NCBI GenBank assembly: GCA_943736015.1
Contig: OX031065.1
Location: forward strand, 2,177,501-2,241,500
Reading direction: 5' to 3'
Source of the DNA: Tridacna crocea
Lineage: Eukaryota; Mollusca; Bivalvia; Cardiida; Cardiidae
Length of the DNA: 64,000 bases
The notes under the pieces were generated by a model. The model made no database searches. It was not told where the DNA came from and worked only from the letters and a program-made list of their open reading frames with translations. This document shows positions 1 through 8,875 of this stretch, in pieces; the first letter of the stretch is position 1; each line of letters opens with the position of its first letter. A program made the translations under genes and the position numbers.

Positions 1-163
1 GTACCGATGTTTCACAATGACATACAATCATAGTACAGAAAATAGCGAATGTTCAAATCAAAACACTGAAATACCCAATGTAACATTGCGACAATTCTCG
101 GTGTCTGCTACAGATGAATTTACAAGTTAGAAATTGAATATTAATTTATTTTTATTTCAGAGA

Positions 164-426
164 ATGTCTGTCTGCCGATGGTGTGGGGCGTTCTTTAATG
201 AACCCAATCAATTGAACGACCATGAAGAAGTACACAAGTTGATAGATGGTTTAGGGGGATATATGACTGTAAGTTTACGTGACTAGAATATCTGAAATGT
301 AACCACATTGGTTCAGGAATTTTCTTTTAGCACAATATTTAAACAATTTTAATGGTAATCATTTTAAAATGAACTGCAACTCAGTGCTTTGCAAGTAACT
401 CCCTACTCTCCCTGTCAGTCAGTCAG

Positions 427-464
<38 letters not shown>

Positions 465-3400
465 TCAGTGAACGTGTGTATTTAATAAATGTTTTTTATT
501 TTTGTATACTTCTAGATACCTGCTGATCCCTCTCAACAAATATGCCACAGTGAATACTCGACAAAATCTTCTCTGGAACGACACGTAAATACAGAGCACA
601 CAGGTCAAAACTATCAATGTTCCATGTGTCACAAAAGTTTCAACAGGCTGGATAATAAAAATCGTCATGAGAAAACTTGTTCAGAACGCCATGTAATTAC
701 AGATCACAATGGTCAAAAGTATCATTGTTCCACGTGTCACAAAAGTTTCAACAGGTTGGATAATAGAAAACGACACGAGAAAACTTGTACATACACAGGC
801 CATGTCTGTCCGACATGCAACAAACGCCATTCCACGGCAGATGGTCTGCGCAGACATCTTCAGTGCCATGGGAGAGAACATGCACCTTCAAAACAATCGA
901 CCGTCACTCGTCCCCCTCAGAGTTTGAATTCCATAACGACGAGTCACAGTTCAGTTGCGCCCTCTGAACCTTCAACTCGCTCCTCATTTCGATGTCGGCG
1001 TTGTACACGATCATTCGAGAATCGCCGTGACCTATATTTACATGGAATGCAGGAGCACTACCAAGTCGGCGGTGCTTTGCAACCACGCCCCTGGAATAAT
1101 GCAAATGCACCTTGGATCCGAGAAGGTGAAGACCAACAGCTACGGGAAGTATATGAGGCTAATGCTCCATTGATTTTAGAGCCTCATAACCTTGGCCCCG
1201 TTCGCTCTGTCTATAACTTTCCTATAGACAATGATATCACACTTGTCCAGCTTATGGGTTTTGCCGACAACATATACAACAGGGAACAACGAGCCTTTCG
1301 TCTTAACATTGTATTTGGAGTGATTCTACAACACCGAGAGACGGGACAATATCGATATTTTGTGCCGTATAATAATAACGGCATTTTTGAACGTCCCTTC
1401 TACGTATCAAAAAGGGCGGATTTAAATCGTTTGCGCTTGCGCCTTCGCAGACTGGAAATTATTGAGGAACTTTTGCGCCACAGACCAGACACCAAATGGA
1501 TTCCTGTGTTAATGACCAACGTACATTATATCATTTTCAACACCAATTACCCGATAGGTCAAGGCCAGTTGCCTGATTACCTTTTAAAGAAGGATTGTAT
1601 CTACCCATTGGTGAAAAATCGACATACGGGCAAATCGTACACAGACAATCTGTGCGCTTTCCGATGTTTAGCTCTACATCGAGGTCACGACATCAAATCC
1701 ATCGAAGGTCCTGCTCAAGATTTCTATAAACAGTGGTCCGACCAACCAACGAGAGAATTTGAAGGCTTAAACTTCGAAGATTTTCCAAGCTTTGAAAGAT
1801 TATTCCTTGTCAATTTAGAAGTCTACAACTTGACAGAGGACGGTTTTGCCCATTCCGTTTACAAATCTAGGGGTCAACAAGGTTCCACCATGTACGTTAA
1901 TCTCTACCAGAATCATTTGTCTTACATTCGCGATTTTGCCATCTATGCCAAGAAATACCAGTGTAAAACCTGCGACCGTCATTTTGATAGATCATTCAAT
2001 TTACATCGACACCAACGGTCTTGCGACAAGAAGACGCATTTCGTATATCCCGGGGGATTTTACCAGTCCACAGAATCTATTTTCGAAAAATTGGAACAAT
2101 ACGATATCCATGTTCCGGAAAAGGAGCGATTTTTTCCCTGGTTTATCTGTTATGATCTGGAGGCTTTGTTGGAACCAGTTGATGACCGCCCGACCATTAT
2201 GCTGCAATGGACACAGAAACATATACCCGTCAGCGTGTCCATCTGTAGTAACGTCGAGGGATATACGGAACCTACATGTATTGTAGAGGAATCTCAAGAC
2301 AGATTAGTGGGAAAAATGGTCGGTAAGATGAAAGACCTTGCCAGTCGCGTCTTAGAACTGGCCGAAGACAAGTGGGGATGGGTGTTAGAGGCCATCGACG
2401 AACAGTTATGTCATCAAGAGAACGATGACGTAGAATTAAATGATACTGAAGACTGGTTAGAAGAAGAAGCCGGGGAAGACGATGCACCAGAATTTACCAG
2501 CGAGAAAAACCATCCATTGAGAAAGTTGTACGGTCAATTTGAGGGATACATGTCTCAAGTTCCCGTTTTGGGGTTCAACTCGGCCAAGTACGACCTCAAT
2601 CTTATCAAACAAAGTATAGCAAGACACCTAAACATGCACGATGAAGAACAGAAGGGAACATTCGTTGTTAAGAAATGCAATGCGTATGCCTGTATTGCAT
2701 CGGATCAGTTAAAATTTCTGGACATGTCACAGTTTCTCGCAGCTTGCTCCTCGTATGCCGGGTTCTTGAAAGCTTTTAACGTGGAAGAGGCGAAAGGCTT
2801 TTTTTGTTACGATTGGTTTACTAGCATCGAGAAGTTACATTATCCATCCTTGCCGGATCATAAAGACTTTTACAGTGCCCTGAAAGGTTGTAACATCAGC
2901 GCAGAGGACTACCAATTTTGTCAGAAAGTGTGGGCTGACAAGAAGATGTCTACGTTTAAAGACTTTCTCGTCTGGTACAACAATCTAGACGTGGGACCTT
3001 TTGTCAATGCTGTAGAACGTTTCCAAAAGTTTTACTTTGACAAAGGCCTCGATGTTTTCAAAACGGCCATTTCCGTACCAGGTATTGCCAGACAGCTGTT
3101 GTTTAGGTCTGCCCGAAACCAGCATGCTAACTTTGCCCTTTGTGACCAAAGCAACAGCGATCTTTACCAAACTATCAAACAGAATATTGTAGGTGGGCCT
3201 AGTATCATATTCACACGTCATCATTGCGCAGGGAAAACCCGGATACGGGGAGGGAAACTTTGCCGGACCATTCTTGGATTCGATGCAAATGCACTCTATC
3301 TACAAGCTATAGGAAAACCTATGCCAGTAGGTCCTTTTGTGCGTAGATTAGCCAACAACGACTTCCGACCCGAAATACGAGATAAATACATGGCTGCATA

Positions 3401-5237
3401 TTACTGGATGGATTGGCTTATTCATACGCATGGTTTAAACATTCAGCATAAATTAAATTCGGGACGAGAAGTCAAAATAGCGCAATTCCCAGTCGATGGT
3501 TATGTTCCCGCTACTAGTCCTGGAGGAAAAGCAACCGTCTTCCAGTTCCACGGATGCTACTGGCACGGACATCTTTGTTCCGTCACAAAAGGGATCAGAG
3601 ACAAAACATGGAAGGCAACAAGATCCCAGAAATTCAACAAAACCAGAAAAACTACGGCCTTTCTAAAAAGGGACCATCAAGTTATTGAAATATGGGAATG
3701 TCAGTTTCGCGAGTACTGTCGAAAGAACCCGGCGATCTACCATTTCATCGATTCCATGCGCCCTGGTTTTTTCCAAAGACATAAAGGCAAAATTACGGAG
3801 AATGACATTCTCCAAGGTGTTTTTGAGGAAGAATTATTCGGTATGGTGGAGGTCGACATTGAGGTACCCAAAGAATGGCCATGGTATTTTCGACACCCAA
3901 GTTTGACACCCTACCAGTATTTTCAGGAAATGTCTCCTTTGTTTTGCACGACTGACATCCCATTTGAAGCAATCGGCCATCATATGCAGGATCATGTGAA
4001 GGCTTATAATTTGCCCCAGGTAACCCGACGATTGTTGGTGGGAGGTATGAAGGGGAAACAAATGCTGATTGCCACACCCCTTCTCAGATGGTACTTAAAA
4101 CACGGCATGGTCGTCACTAAGATCTATCAAGTAGTCGAATTCCAAGCCCAGCGTTGCTTCAAAGATTTTGTACAAGAAGTTAGCGAAGCCCGTCGTCAAG
4201 GGGATGTTAACCCAGATACAGCCATTATAGCAGAAACCATGAAGGTCATCGGGAATTCCGGCTACGGCTCCCTGATCATGGACAAATCTAAGCACCGAAA
4301 CATACAGTATATTCAAGGTGAAAATGAAACTTGCCTGAAAGTAAACGATCCCTTATTCCGAGTTGTAGACTGTCTGGATCCCGAAGAACAGTATTACGAG
4401 ATAGAAATGGCCAAACGCAAAATCAAGCTGGATTTGCCCATTCAGCTCGGGTATTTCATCCTGCAGTATGCTAAGCTCAGGATGCTTGAGTTTTACTACA
4501 ATTTCATGCTTGAATACGTAGAAAAATCGGATTTCCAGTGGTGTGAGATGGACACGGATTCAGCTTACATGGCCATTTCAGGGTCAAGCTTAGAGCAGGT
4601 GATTAAACCGGACATGATTGAGAAATACCGTCATGGACTCAAAAGCTTTTGTACAGATGACGAGATAGAGGCCGATGCACAAAACCACTGGTTTTTGCGC
4701 ACTTGTTGTAGCAAACATACCAAATACGATAAGCGCACACCTGGTTTATTTAAACTCGAGTATCAAGGTGACGAAATGATCGGGTTGTGTAGCAAAACGT
4801 ATATTGTGCGAAAAACGAAAACAGTTAGACCTTCTGTAAATCACATTGTTGCCCTTCGTCTTTTAAATCGTGCCAAACATAGAAAGACCAAAATACGTCA
4901 ACTAGCACCTCTTCGTAAAATCCACGAATTTAAATTCAGTTCTAAAGGAGTCAGCAAACGTCATCTGAAAGCTCCCATGACCAAATTTCGCCATGTGTTA
5001 AAGAACCGTAAAGCCGAAAGCAGCTCCAACCATGGATTTCGAGTCAGAGATAACACCATCTACACCTACACCCAGGAAAGGAGAGGTTTCTCGTACTTCT
5101 ACTGTAAAAGAAAAGTGCTAGACGATGGCATCAACACTATACCTCTGGACATCACGTTATGTCCCATACCCCATCAAGAACAAGAAGTCAACGACCAAGA
5201 GCTCATTGATATGTTAGCCACTAATTTCGAAGATTAG
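164..5237 (+). CDS. POLB: protein-primed family B DNA polymerase with N-terminal zinc fingers (two exons)
   Basis: Replicates the element, presumably by protein priming. Proposed exons are 164-268 and 516-5237, 1608 aa in total. The main ORF has an ATG at 624, but that codon lies inside a zinc finger whose first Cys is at 618, so it is not the true start. Exon 1 (35 codons, phase 0) carries a perfect CX2CX12HX3H finger and is flanked by TTTCAG and GTAAGT. Numbering from codon 624: C2HC/C2H2 fingers at 35-55, 62-82, 124-145 and 447-467; Exo I D511/E513; Exo II N652/D657; Exo III Y785/D789; motif A D887-Y892; motif B K1207, N1211, Y1214; motif C D1310-T-D1312; KxY at 1391-1393. Catalytic motifs are complete. 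The FHGCYWHGH segment at 975-983 is, to my recollection, typical of Polinton and mitochondrial-plasmid PolBs. The first two fingers of the main exon are near-identical, which suggests a recent tandem duplication. Confidence 0.9.
269..515 (+). other. putative spliceosomal intron in the polymerase gene, with (CT)n
   Basis: The donor GTAAGT begins at 269 and the acceptor TTCTAG ends at 515, so the joined reading frame keeps phase 0. A CT microsatellite of about 40 bases (427-466) sits in front of the acceptor and could act as an extended pyrimidine tract. A second acceptor-like TTTCAG ends at 160, just before the exon-1 ATG, which suggests a further untranslated 5' exon to the left. Intron status is inferred from consensus sites and frame only. 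Confidence 0.65.
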
Positions 5238-5282
5238 TTCTTTAAGAAGGCGGCTCAATAGTTACACACAACCATTAGCAAA

Positions 5283-5924
5283 ATGTATCCCTTTCCGGAA
5301 TGTACTTCTATCGCTGTGTCGGGGGCCACCATGAGTGGCAAATCGTTTTGGACTTTTCGCTTATTGAGGGAGAAAGAGGATATGTTTATCTCACCACCAG
5401 AAAAGGTGTTGTATTGCTATGGCATCTACCAACCTTTATTTGAGAAGATGGAGAAGGAGTTGCCTTTCGTCACTTTCTATCAAGGCTTACCTAACGAGGA
5501 CTTACTGCAAAGTTTCGCTTCTACCAACAGTTGCAACTTGGTAATTCTTGACGATCTAATGAGCAACGTCACCTCATCCGTGGAAATGGAAAACCTGTTT
5601 GTGAAGGGCGTGCATCATTTACATTTGAGTGTGCTGTATATTAATCAAAACGTGTTCTGCAAAGGAAAACATAGTCGCACGATCAACCTTAACACTCACA
5701 TTTTTGTTTTGATGAAAAATCCCAGGGACGTATCGCAACTGCAGTGTTTGGCTAGACAAGCCTTTTTGGGTAAAAGCAACTTCCTGATGGAAGCTTATAA
5801 AGATGCCACTTCGAAACCTTACGGTTATTTGGTATTGGACTTCTCCCCAGGCACCATAGACGATTATCGAGTGAGAACCAACGTTTTTCTATCGGAGGAT
5901 ACTGTAATATACCAGTCAGTATGA
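5283..5924 (+). CDS. ATP: FtsK/HerA-type genome-packaging ATPase
   Basis: Expected to pump element DNA into capsids. The protein is 213 aa. Walker A is GATMSGKS at residues 14-21, close to the N-terminus as usual for Polinton/adintovirus packaging ATPases. Walker B is LVILDD at 86-91 with acidic D90/D91. A polar sensor-like LYINQN segment follows at 118-123. The length is normal for the family. The gene starts 45 bases after the polymerase stop, and its TGA overlaps the next gene's start codon in ATGA. It lies between polymerase and structural genes, which fits a morphogenesis role. Confidence 0.88.
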   Translation: MYPFPECTSIAVSGATMSGKSFWTFRLLREKEDMFISPPEKVLYCYGIYQPLFEKMEKELPFVTFYQGLPNEDLLQSFASTNSCNLVILDDLMSNVTSSVEMENLFVKGVHHLHLSVLYINQNVFCKGKHSRTINLNTHIFVLMKNPRDVSQLQCLARQAFLGKSNFLMEAYKDATSKPYGYLVLDFSPGTIDDYRVRTNVFLSEDTVIYQSV

Positions 5925-6469
5925 AGAAAATGATCTTGCTACCTTACGATCGTTATCAACGTTTGCTATCAGCCAGCGAGTCTCCGACTGAAGGCTTTAA
6001 AACACATGCTCTTCAACCCTTTTCAAAAAACTATGTTGAAGAAAAAGAAAACGACACAAAAAGAAGCGAGAGGAGTGAGCTTGAGGACCGAGGAAATACT
6101 TTAGCATCATTGCTGCCTTATTTTTCAAAATCTATTCGAAATCAGGTGCAAAGCCTTCTTACTTATATTCAGCCACACGTCTCATGGAACTCGAAAGGAG
6201 AAGTGATTTTAAAAGGTACCCTGATACCTGGTTCTAACATCGTCGATCTGATCAAGGTGCACATGAAGGACTATAAAGACTTTCGACCCGTGGGCAAAGA
6301 TGCATTCGGTGAGCTCCTGATTGAGCTCAATGTTCCGACGAGTTTGCTAGCAGCGAGCGCGAGACATCAGATAGGCAAAGGTACTTTACCACCTCCCCCG
6401 GGTATCCCCGTCAAAAGAAAAGTTCCAGAGAAAATTGTGACTGGAAAAGTAAAATGGTTTCGACTGTAA
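5921..6469 (+). CDS. conserved Polinton protein of unknown function (PY-like)
   Basis: A 182-aa protein. It starts MKKMILLPYDRYQRL; residues 35-60 are charged and probably disordered. A compact C-terminal region contains NSKGEVILKGTLIPGSNIVDLI (about residues 90-112) followed by a segment ending in NVPTSLLAASAR, and the tail is basic and Pro-rich (PPPPGIPVKRK). I recall this NSKGE...PGSNIVDLI pattern from small proteins repeatedly found next to ATPase and integrase genes in animal Polintons, but I know no proven function. The ATG overlaps the ATPase stop by four bases, and its end overlaps the integrase start by 16 bases. A role as a virion or DNA-associated component is inference from position. 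Confidence 0.7.
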   Translation: MKKMILLPYDRYQRLLSASESPTEGFKTHALQPFSKNYVEEKENDTKRSERSELEDRGNTLASLLPYFSKSIRNQVQSLLTYIQPHVSWNSKGEVILKGTLIPGSNIVDLIKVHMKDYKDFRPVGKDAFGELLIELNVPTSLLAASARHQIGKGTLPPPPGIPVKRKVPEKIVTGKVKWFRL

Positions 6470-7620
6470 ACTACGACGATTATCTAGCGAGTATCTATTA
6501 CGACCCTTCCCATGCTGGAGCTTATGGTGGGGTAGAGAAATTATATAGAGCTGTTAGAAAAGATGGTAAATTTGTTCTTGGACGATCAAAAATTCGTAAC
6601 TGGCTGTTAAAGCAAGAAGATTACGCCGTACATCGAGAAACCAGATCGAAATTTAAGCGACGGAGGGTAGTGGCTCCTTTTGTGGATTATCAGTGGGATT
6701 TGGACACCGCAAACATGGTTTTCTACAAGAAAGAGAATGCAGGATATGCGTATTTCGTCTTAGCAATCGATATTTTATCGAAATTTGTATGGACGGTTCC
6801 TCTACGCAGCACTACAGGGCAAGAAATGGTGGAAGCTTTGAGACAAATGTTTGCTACTGGACGGAGACCGAGTCATATTAGGAGTGACCAAGGAACTGAA
6901 TTTCTCAATAAAAAAGTCAAGACTTTTCTCAAAAAAGAAAATGTTACATTTTTCGTGACTCATAACGTGGTCAAGGCCTCCTATGCCGAAAGAGCCATTA
7001 AAACGATCAAATCTCGATTGGTTCGTTATATGACGCACAAACAAACAAGGCGGTGGATTGACGTTCTTCCCCAAATCACCGAAAGCTACAACAAGACTTA
7101 CCATCGTTCTATTAAAAAAACACCAATCAGCGTTAAACCCAAAGACTCTGTGGACTTATGGAAATTACAGTATGAGTCTACTTCAAAACTTGACAACAGT
7201 AGGATGCCAGCGCCGATCAAATCACTCGGTAAAAAGTACAAGATTCGAGGCAAAGCCATTTATAAATATAAAGTAGGTGATCTCGTGCGAGTGTCTTTTA
7301 TACGCAAAGCTTTTCAACGAGAATATGATGAACGATGGTCCCGAGAACTATTTGTTATTAATGGTCGTTTCATGAGTGACGGTATTCCACAATATCGACT
7401 GAAAGATTATGCCGGAGAAGTTGTCAGTGGCACTTTTTACCAGAACCAGTTAAAGAAAGCATATGAACAGGCGAGCTACTTCATCGAAAAAGTGATTCGT
7501 AATCGTACTCGAGCTGGGCAAAAGCAAATGTTAGTACGCTGGAAAGGTTGGCCATCTAAATTTGACTCGTGGGTTAATGCAGAAGATATTGACGATTTAA
7601 AAGGAGCTGTAATTGATTGA
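6454..7620 (+). CDS. INT: DDE integrase (rve family) with C-terminal chromodomain
   Basis: Inserts element DNA into the host chromosome. The protein is 388 aa. An N-terminal helical segment (about 15-60) lacks an obvious HHCC zinc finger. The rve catalytic core spans about 75-240 with D84, D145 (in IRSDQGTEF) and E179 (in KASYAERAIK); spacing between the last two is 33 residues, slightly below the classical 35. An SH3-like basic stretch at about 265-335 contains YKVGDLVRVSF. A chromodomain occupies 342-382 with aromatic positions Y342/F343, W363, W366 and W373 (YFIEKVIRNR...MLVRWKGWP...DSWV). Chromodomains on integrases are known to direct insertion toward particular histone marks. The start at 6454 overlaps the preceding gene. 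All catalytic residues are present, so the enzyme may be active. Confidence 0.92.
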   Translation: MVSTVNYDDYLASIYYDPSHAGAYGGVEKLYRAVRKDGKFVLGRSKIRNWLLKQEDYAVHRETRSKFKRRRVVAPFVDYQWDLDTANMVFYKKENAGYAYFVLAIDILSKFVWTVPLRSTTGQEMVEALRQMFATGRRPSHIRSDQGTEFLNKKVKTFLKKENVTFFVTHNVVKASYAERAIKTIKSRLVRYMTHKQTRRWIDVLPQITESYNKTYHRSIKKTPISVKPKDSVDLWKLQYESTSKLDNSRMPAPIKSLGKKYKIRGKAIYKYKVGDLVRVSFIRKAFQREYDERWSRELFVINGRFMSDGIPQYRLKDYAGEVVSGTFYQNQLKKAYEQASYFIEKVIRNRTRAGQKQMLVRWKGWPSKFDSWVNAEDIDDLKGAVID

Positions 7621-7635
7621 ATCTGAACATTAAAT

Positions 7636-7953
7636 ATGGCAATGTGGATTCGAAAACATCTACCTTTACTTTCATTATTGGTTGATTCTCCAGACGATCA
7701 AAAAGTGGCGATTGTAAAGACTATAACATCTACACAACTGAGGGCCGTGCAAGAAGCCATTTACAACGTCCTTAAAGGGAACTGTCCTATTAACGACAAA
7801 CTTAAGAAGAAGTTGGAGCACCACAAAATCAATATTCGTCGACTTGTGTCTAAAGATCTAACTCGTCAGCAGCAACGGCGACTTCTGGTAAAACACAGAG
7901 CAATTTTGCCTCTGATCCTGAAACCTGTGATCGAGTTTCTATCGACGACATAA
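7636..7953 (+). CDS. small helical basic Polinton protein, unknown function
   Basis: A 105-aa protein predicted to be almost entirely alpha-helical, with Leu/Ile heptad-like spacing and many Lys/Arg (KKKLEHHKINIRRL, QQQRRLLVKHR). No Cys clusters, signal peptide or membrane segment is obvious. I recognise the general pattern (a short Leu-rich start, an AIYN-like motif, then LVSK...RRLLVKHR...LILKPVI) as a recurrent small Polinton ORF, but it has no function I can name. It lies 15 bases after the integrase stop and just before the capsid genes, so a minor virion component is plausible but unproven. Confidence 0.65.
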   Translation: MAMWIRKHLPLLSLLVDSPDDQKVAIVKTITSTQLRAVQEAIYNVLKGNCPINDKLKKKLEHHKINIRRLVSKDLTRQQQRRLLVKHRAILPLILKPVIEFLSTT

Positions 7954-8006
7954 TAGCGATTACCTGTGCTCGCAAGTGATTTCAGAACCCGGCTTTTCCT
8001 GCTGTG

Positions 8007-8441
8007 ATGGAGCACTATATGTATGTGCAAAGTGACGAGAGCAATGTCTTTTTCGAGGATAATACAACAACGAAATTTAGAATTCAACTCAAGTTTCCTC
8101 TTTTCTTGCCTGGTCTTTGGAAAGTTGCTCTGGTTGAATTTCATGCTACCGAAAACGCCAGAGTTTCAAAAATAACTGCCGACGAAGGACTCTACATTTA
8201 TTCGGATTTATGTAAAGGAAGTATTGTCTATGGGGAACAACGTGCCCTCTTAAGACGTCTTGAGAAGAATGCAAGAAACAAATGGGATTACATATTGGAC
8301 AACCCCTTCTACCTCGACGTAACCAAGAACGAAATCAGAGACTTCGAAATCTATATAAAGCGTGAAACGAACGCAGATTCCACACATTTAATGAAACCCC
8401 TGCATTTAACACTTCATTTCAAGCGCTATCCATTTTGGTGA
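8007..8441 (+). CDS. mCP: minor capsid protein (penton, single jelly-roll)
   Basis: Expected to form the capsid vertices. The protein is 144 aa; I chose ATG 8007 because the upstream in-frame codon at 8004 is GTG. The family pattern is clear: an N-terminal strand with SDESNVFFEDNTTTKFRIQL, then LFLPGLWKVALVEFHA, and a terminal TLHF-like strand (HLTLHFKRYPFW) near 133-144. This matches the single-jelly-roll penton proteins described for Polintons. The TGA stop is at 8439-8441 and the next gene's ATG follows two bases later. Confidence 0.8.
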   Translation: MEHYMYVQSDESNVFFEDNTTTKFRIQLKFPLFLPGLWKVALVEFHATENARVSKITADEGLYIYSDLCKGSIVYGEQRALLRRLEKNARNKWDYILDNPFYLDVTKNEIRDFEIYIKRETNADSTHLMKPLHLTLHFKRYPFW

Positions 8442-8443
8442 AA

Positions 8444-8875
8444 ATGAAACTGTACGTGCCAAACCCTCAACTTTGGGTGGATTTCTTTGATCGCGTCAGC
8501 CGAGGTAAAGCCAGCTTACAACAGACTGGGAGAGGACGATTTCCTAGTGTCATTGAGGTGAGTCCTTCGTCGCACCCAGAAGAAAGGAAAGTCGCTATTA
8601 ATGCTGTATTGCCTACGGAACAGGTCACTGCACAGGCCAAAGCGCAGCTGGAACGAGAACATATAAATCCAAAACAGGTGGAGAACGCCTTTCAAAGTCT
8701 CTCAAGACTTCGTAGGAGTAACAAGAAAAGGAAGGCTAGGGATCCTTCGAGTAGCCAAAATAAACGCAGGAAGACTCAAAAGGATAGAGGAAGGGTGTCA
8801 CGGAAAAGGGTGAATAAAACCAAGACAAAGCTTTTAAAAAGGAACAAACAGACGGATATCTTCGAAATCAAGTAA
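8444..8875 (+). CDS. basic core-like Polinton protein (PX-like)
   Basis: A 143-aa protein starting at ATG 8444; an upstream in-frame TTG at 8435 is not a plausible start. The N-terminal half has PNPQLWVDFFDRVSRGKA and a Gly/Arg turn (QTGRGRFPS). The C-terminal 55 residues are extremely rich in Lys/Arg (for example SNKKRKARDP and NKRRKTQKDRGRVSRKR), with several possible nuclear localisation signals. This resembles adenovirus-type DNA-condensing core proteins in composition only. Position between penton and major capsid genes supports a packaged DNA-binding protein. Its TAA stop shares one base with the next ATG (TAATG). Confidence 0.7.
   Translation: MKLYVPNPQLWVDFFDRVSRGKASLQQTGRGRFPSVIEVSPSSHPEERKVAINAVLPTEQVTAQAKAQLEREHINPKQVENAFQSLSRLRRSNKKRKARDPSSSQNKRRKTQKDRGRVSRKRVNKTKTKLLKRNKQTDIFEIK

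Noticed and set aside
2001..2297. Several − strand frames of 70-100 aa inside PolB
   Set aside because: Antisense shadows of a strongly supported coding region.
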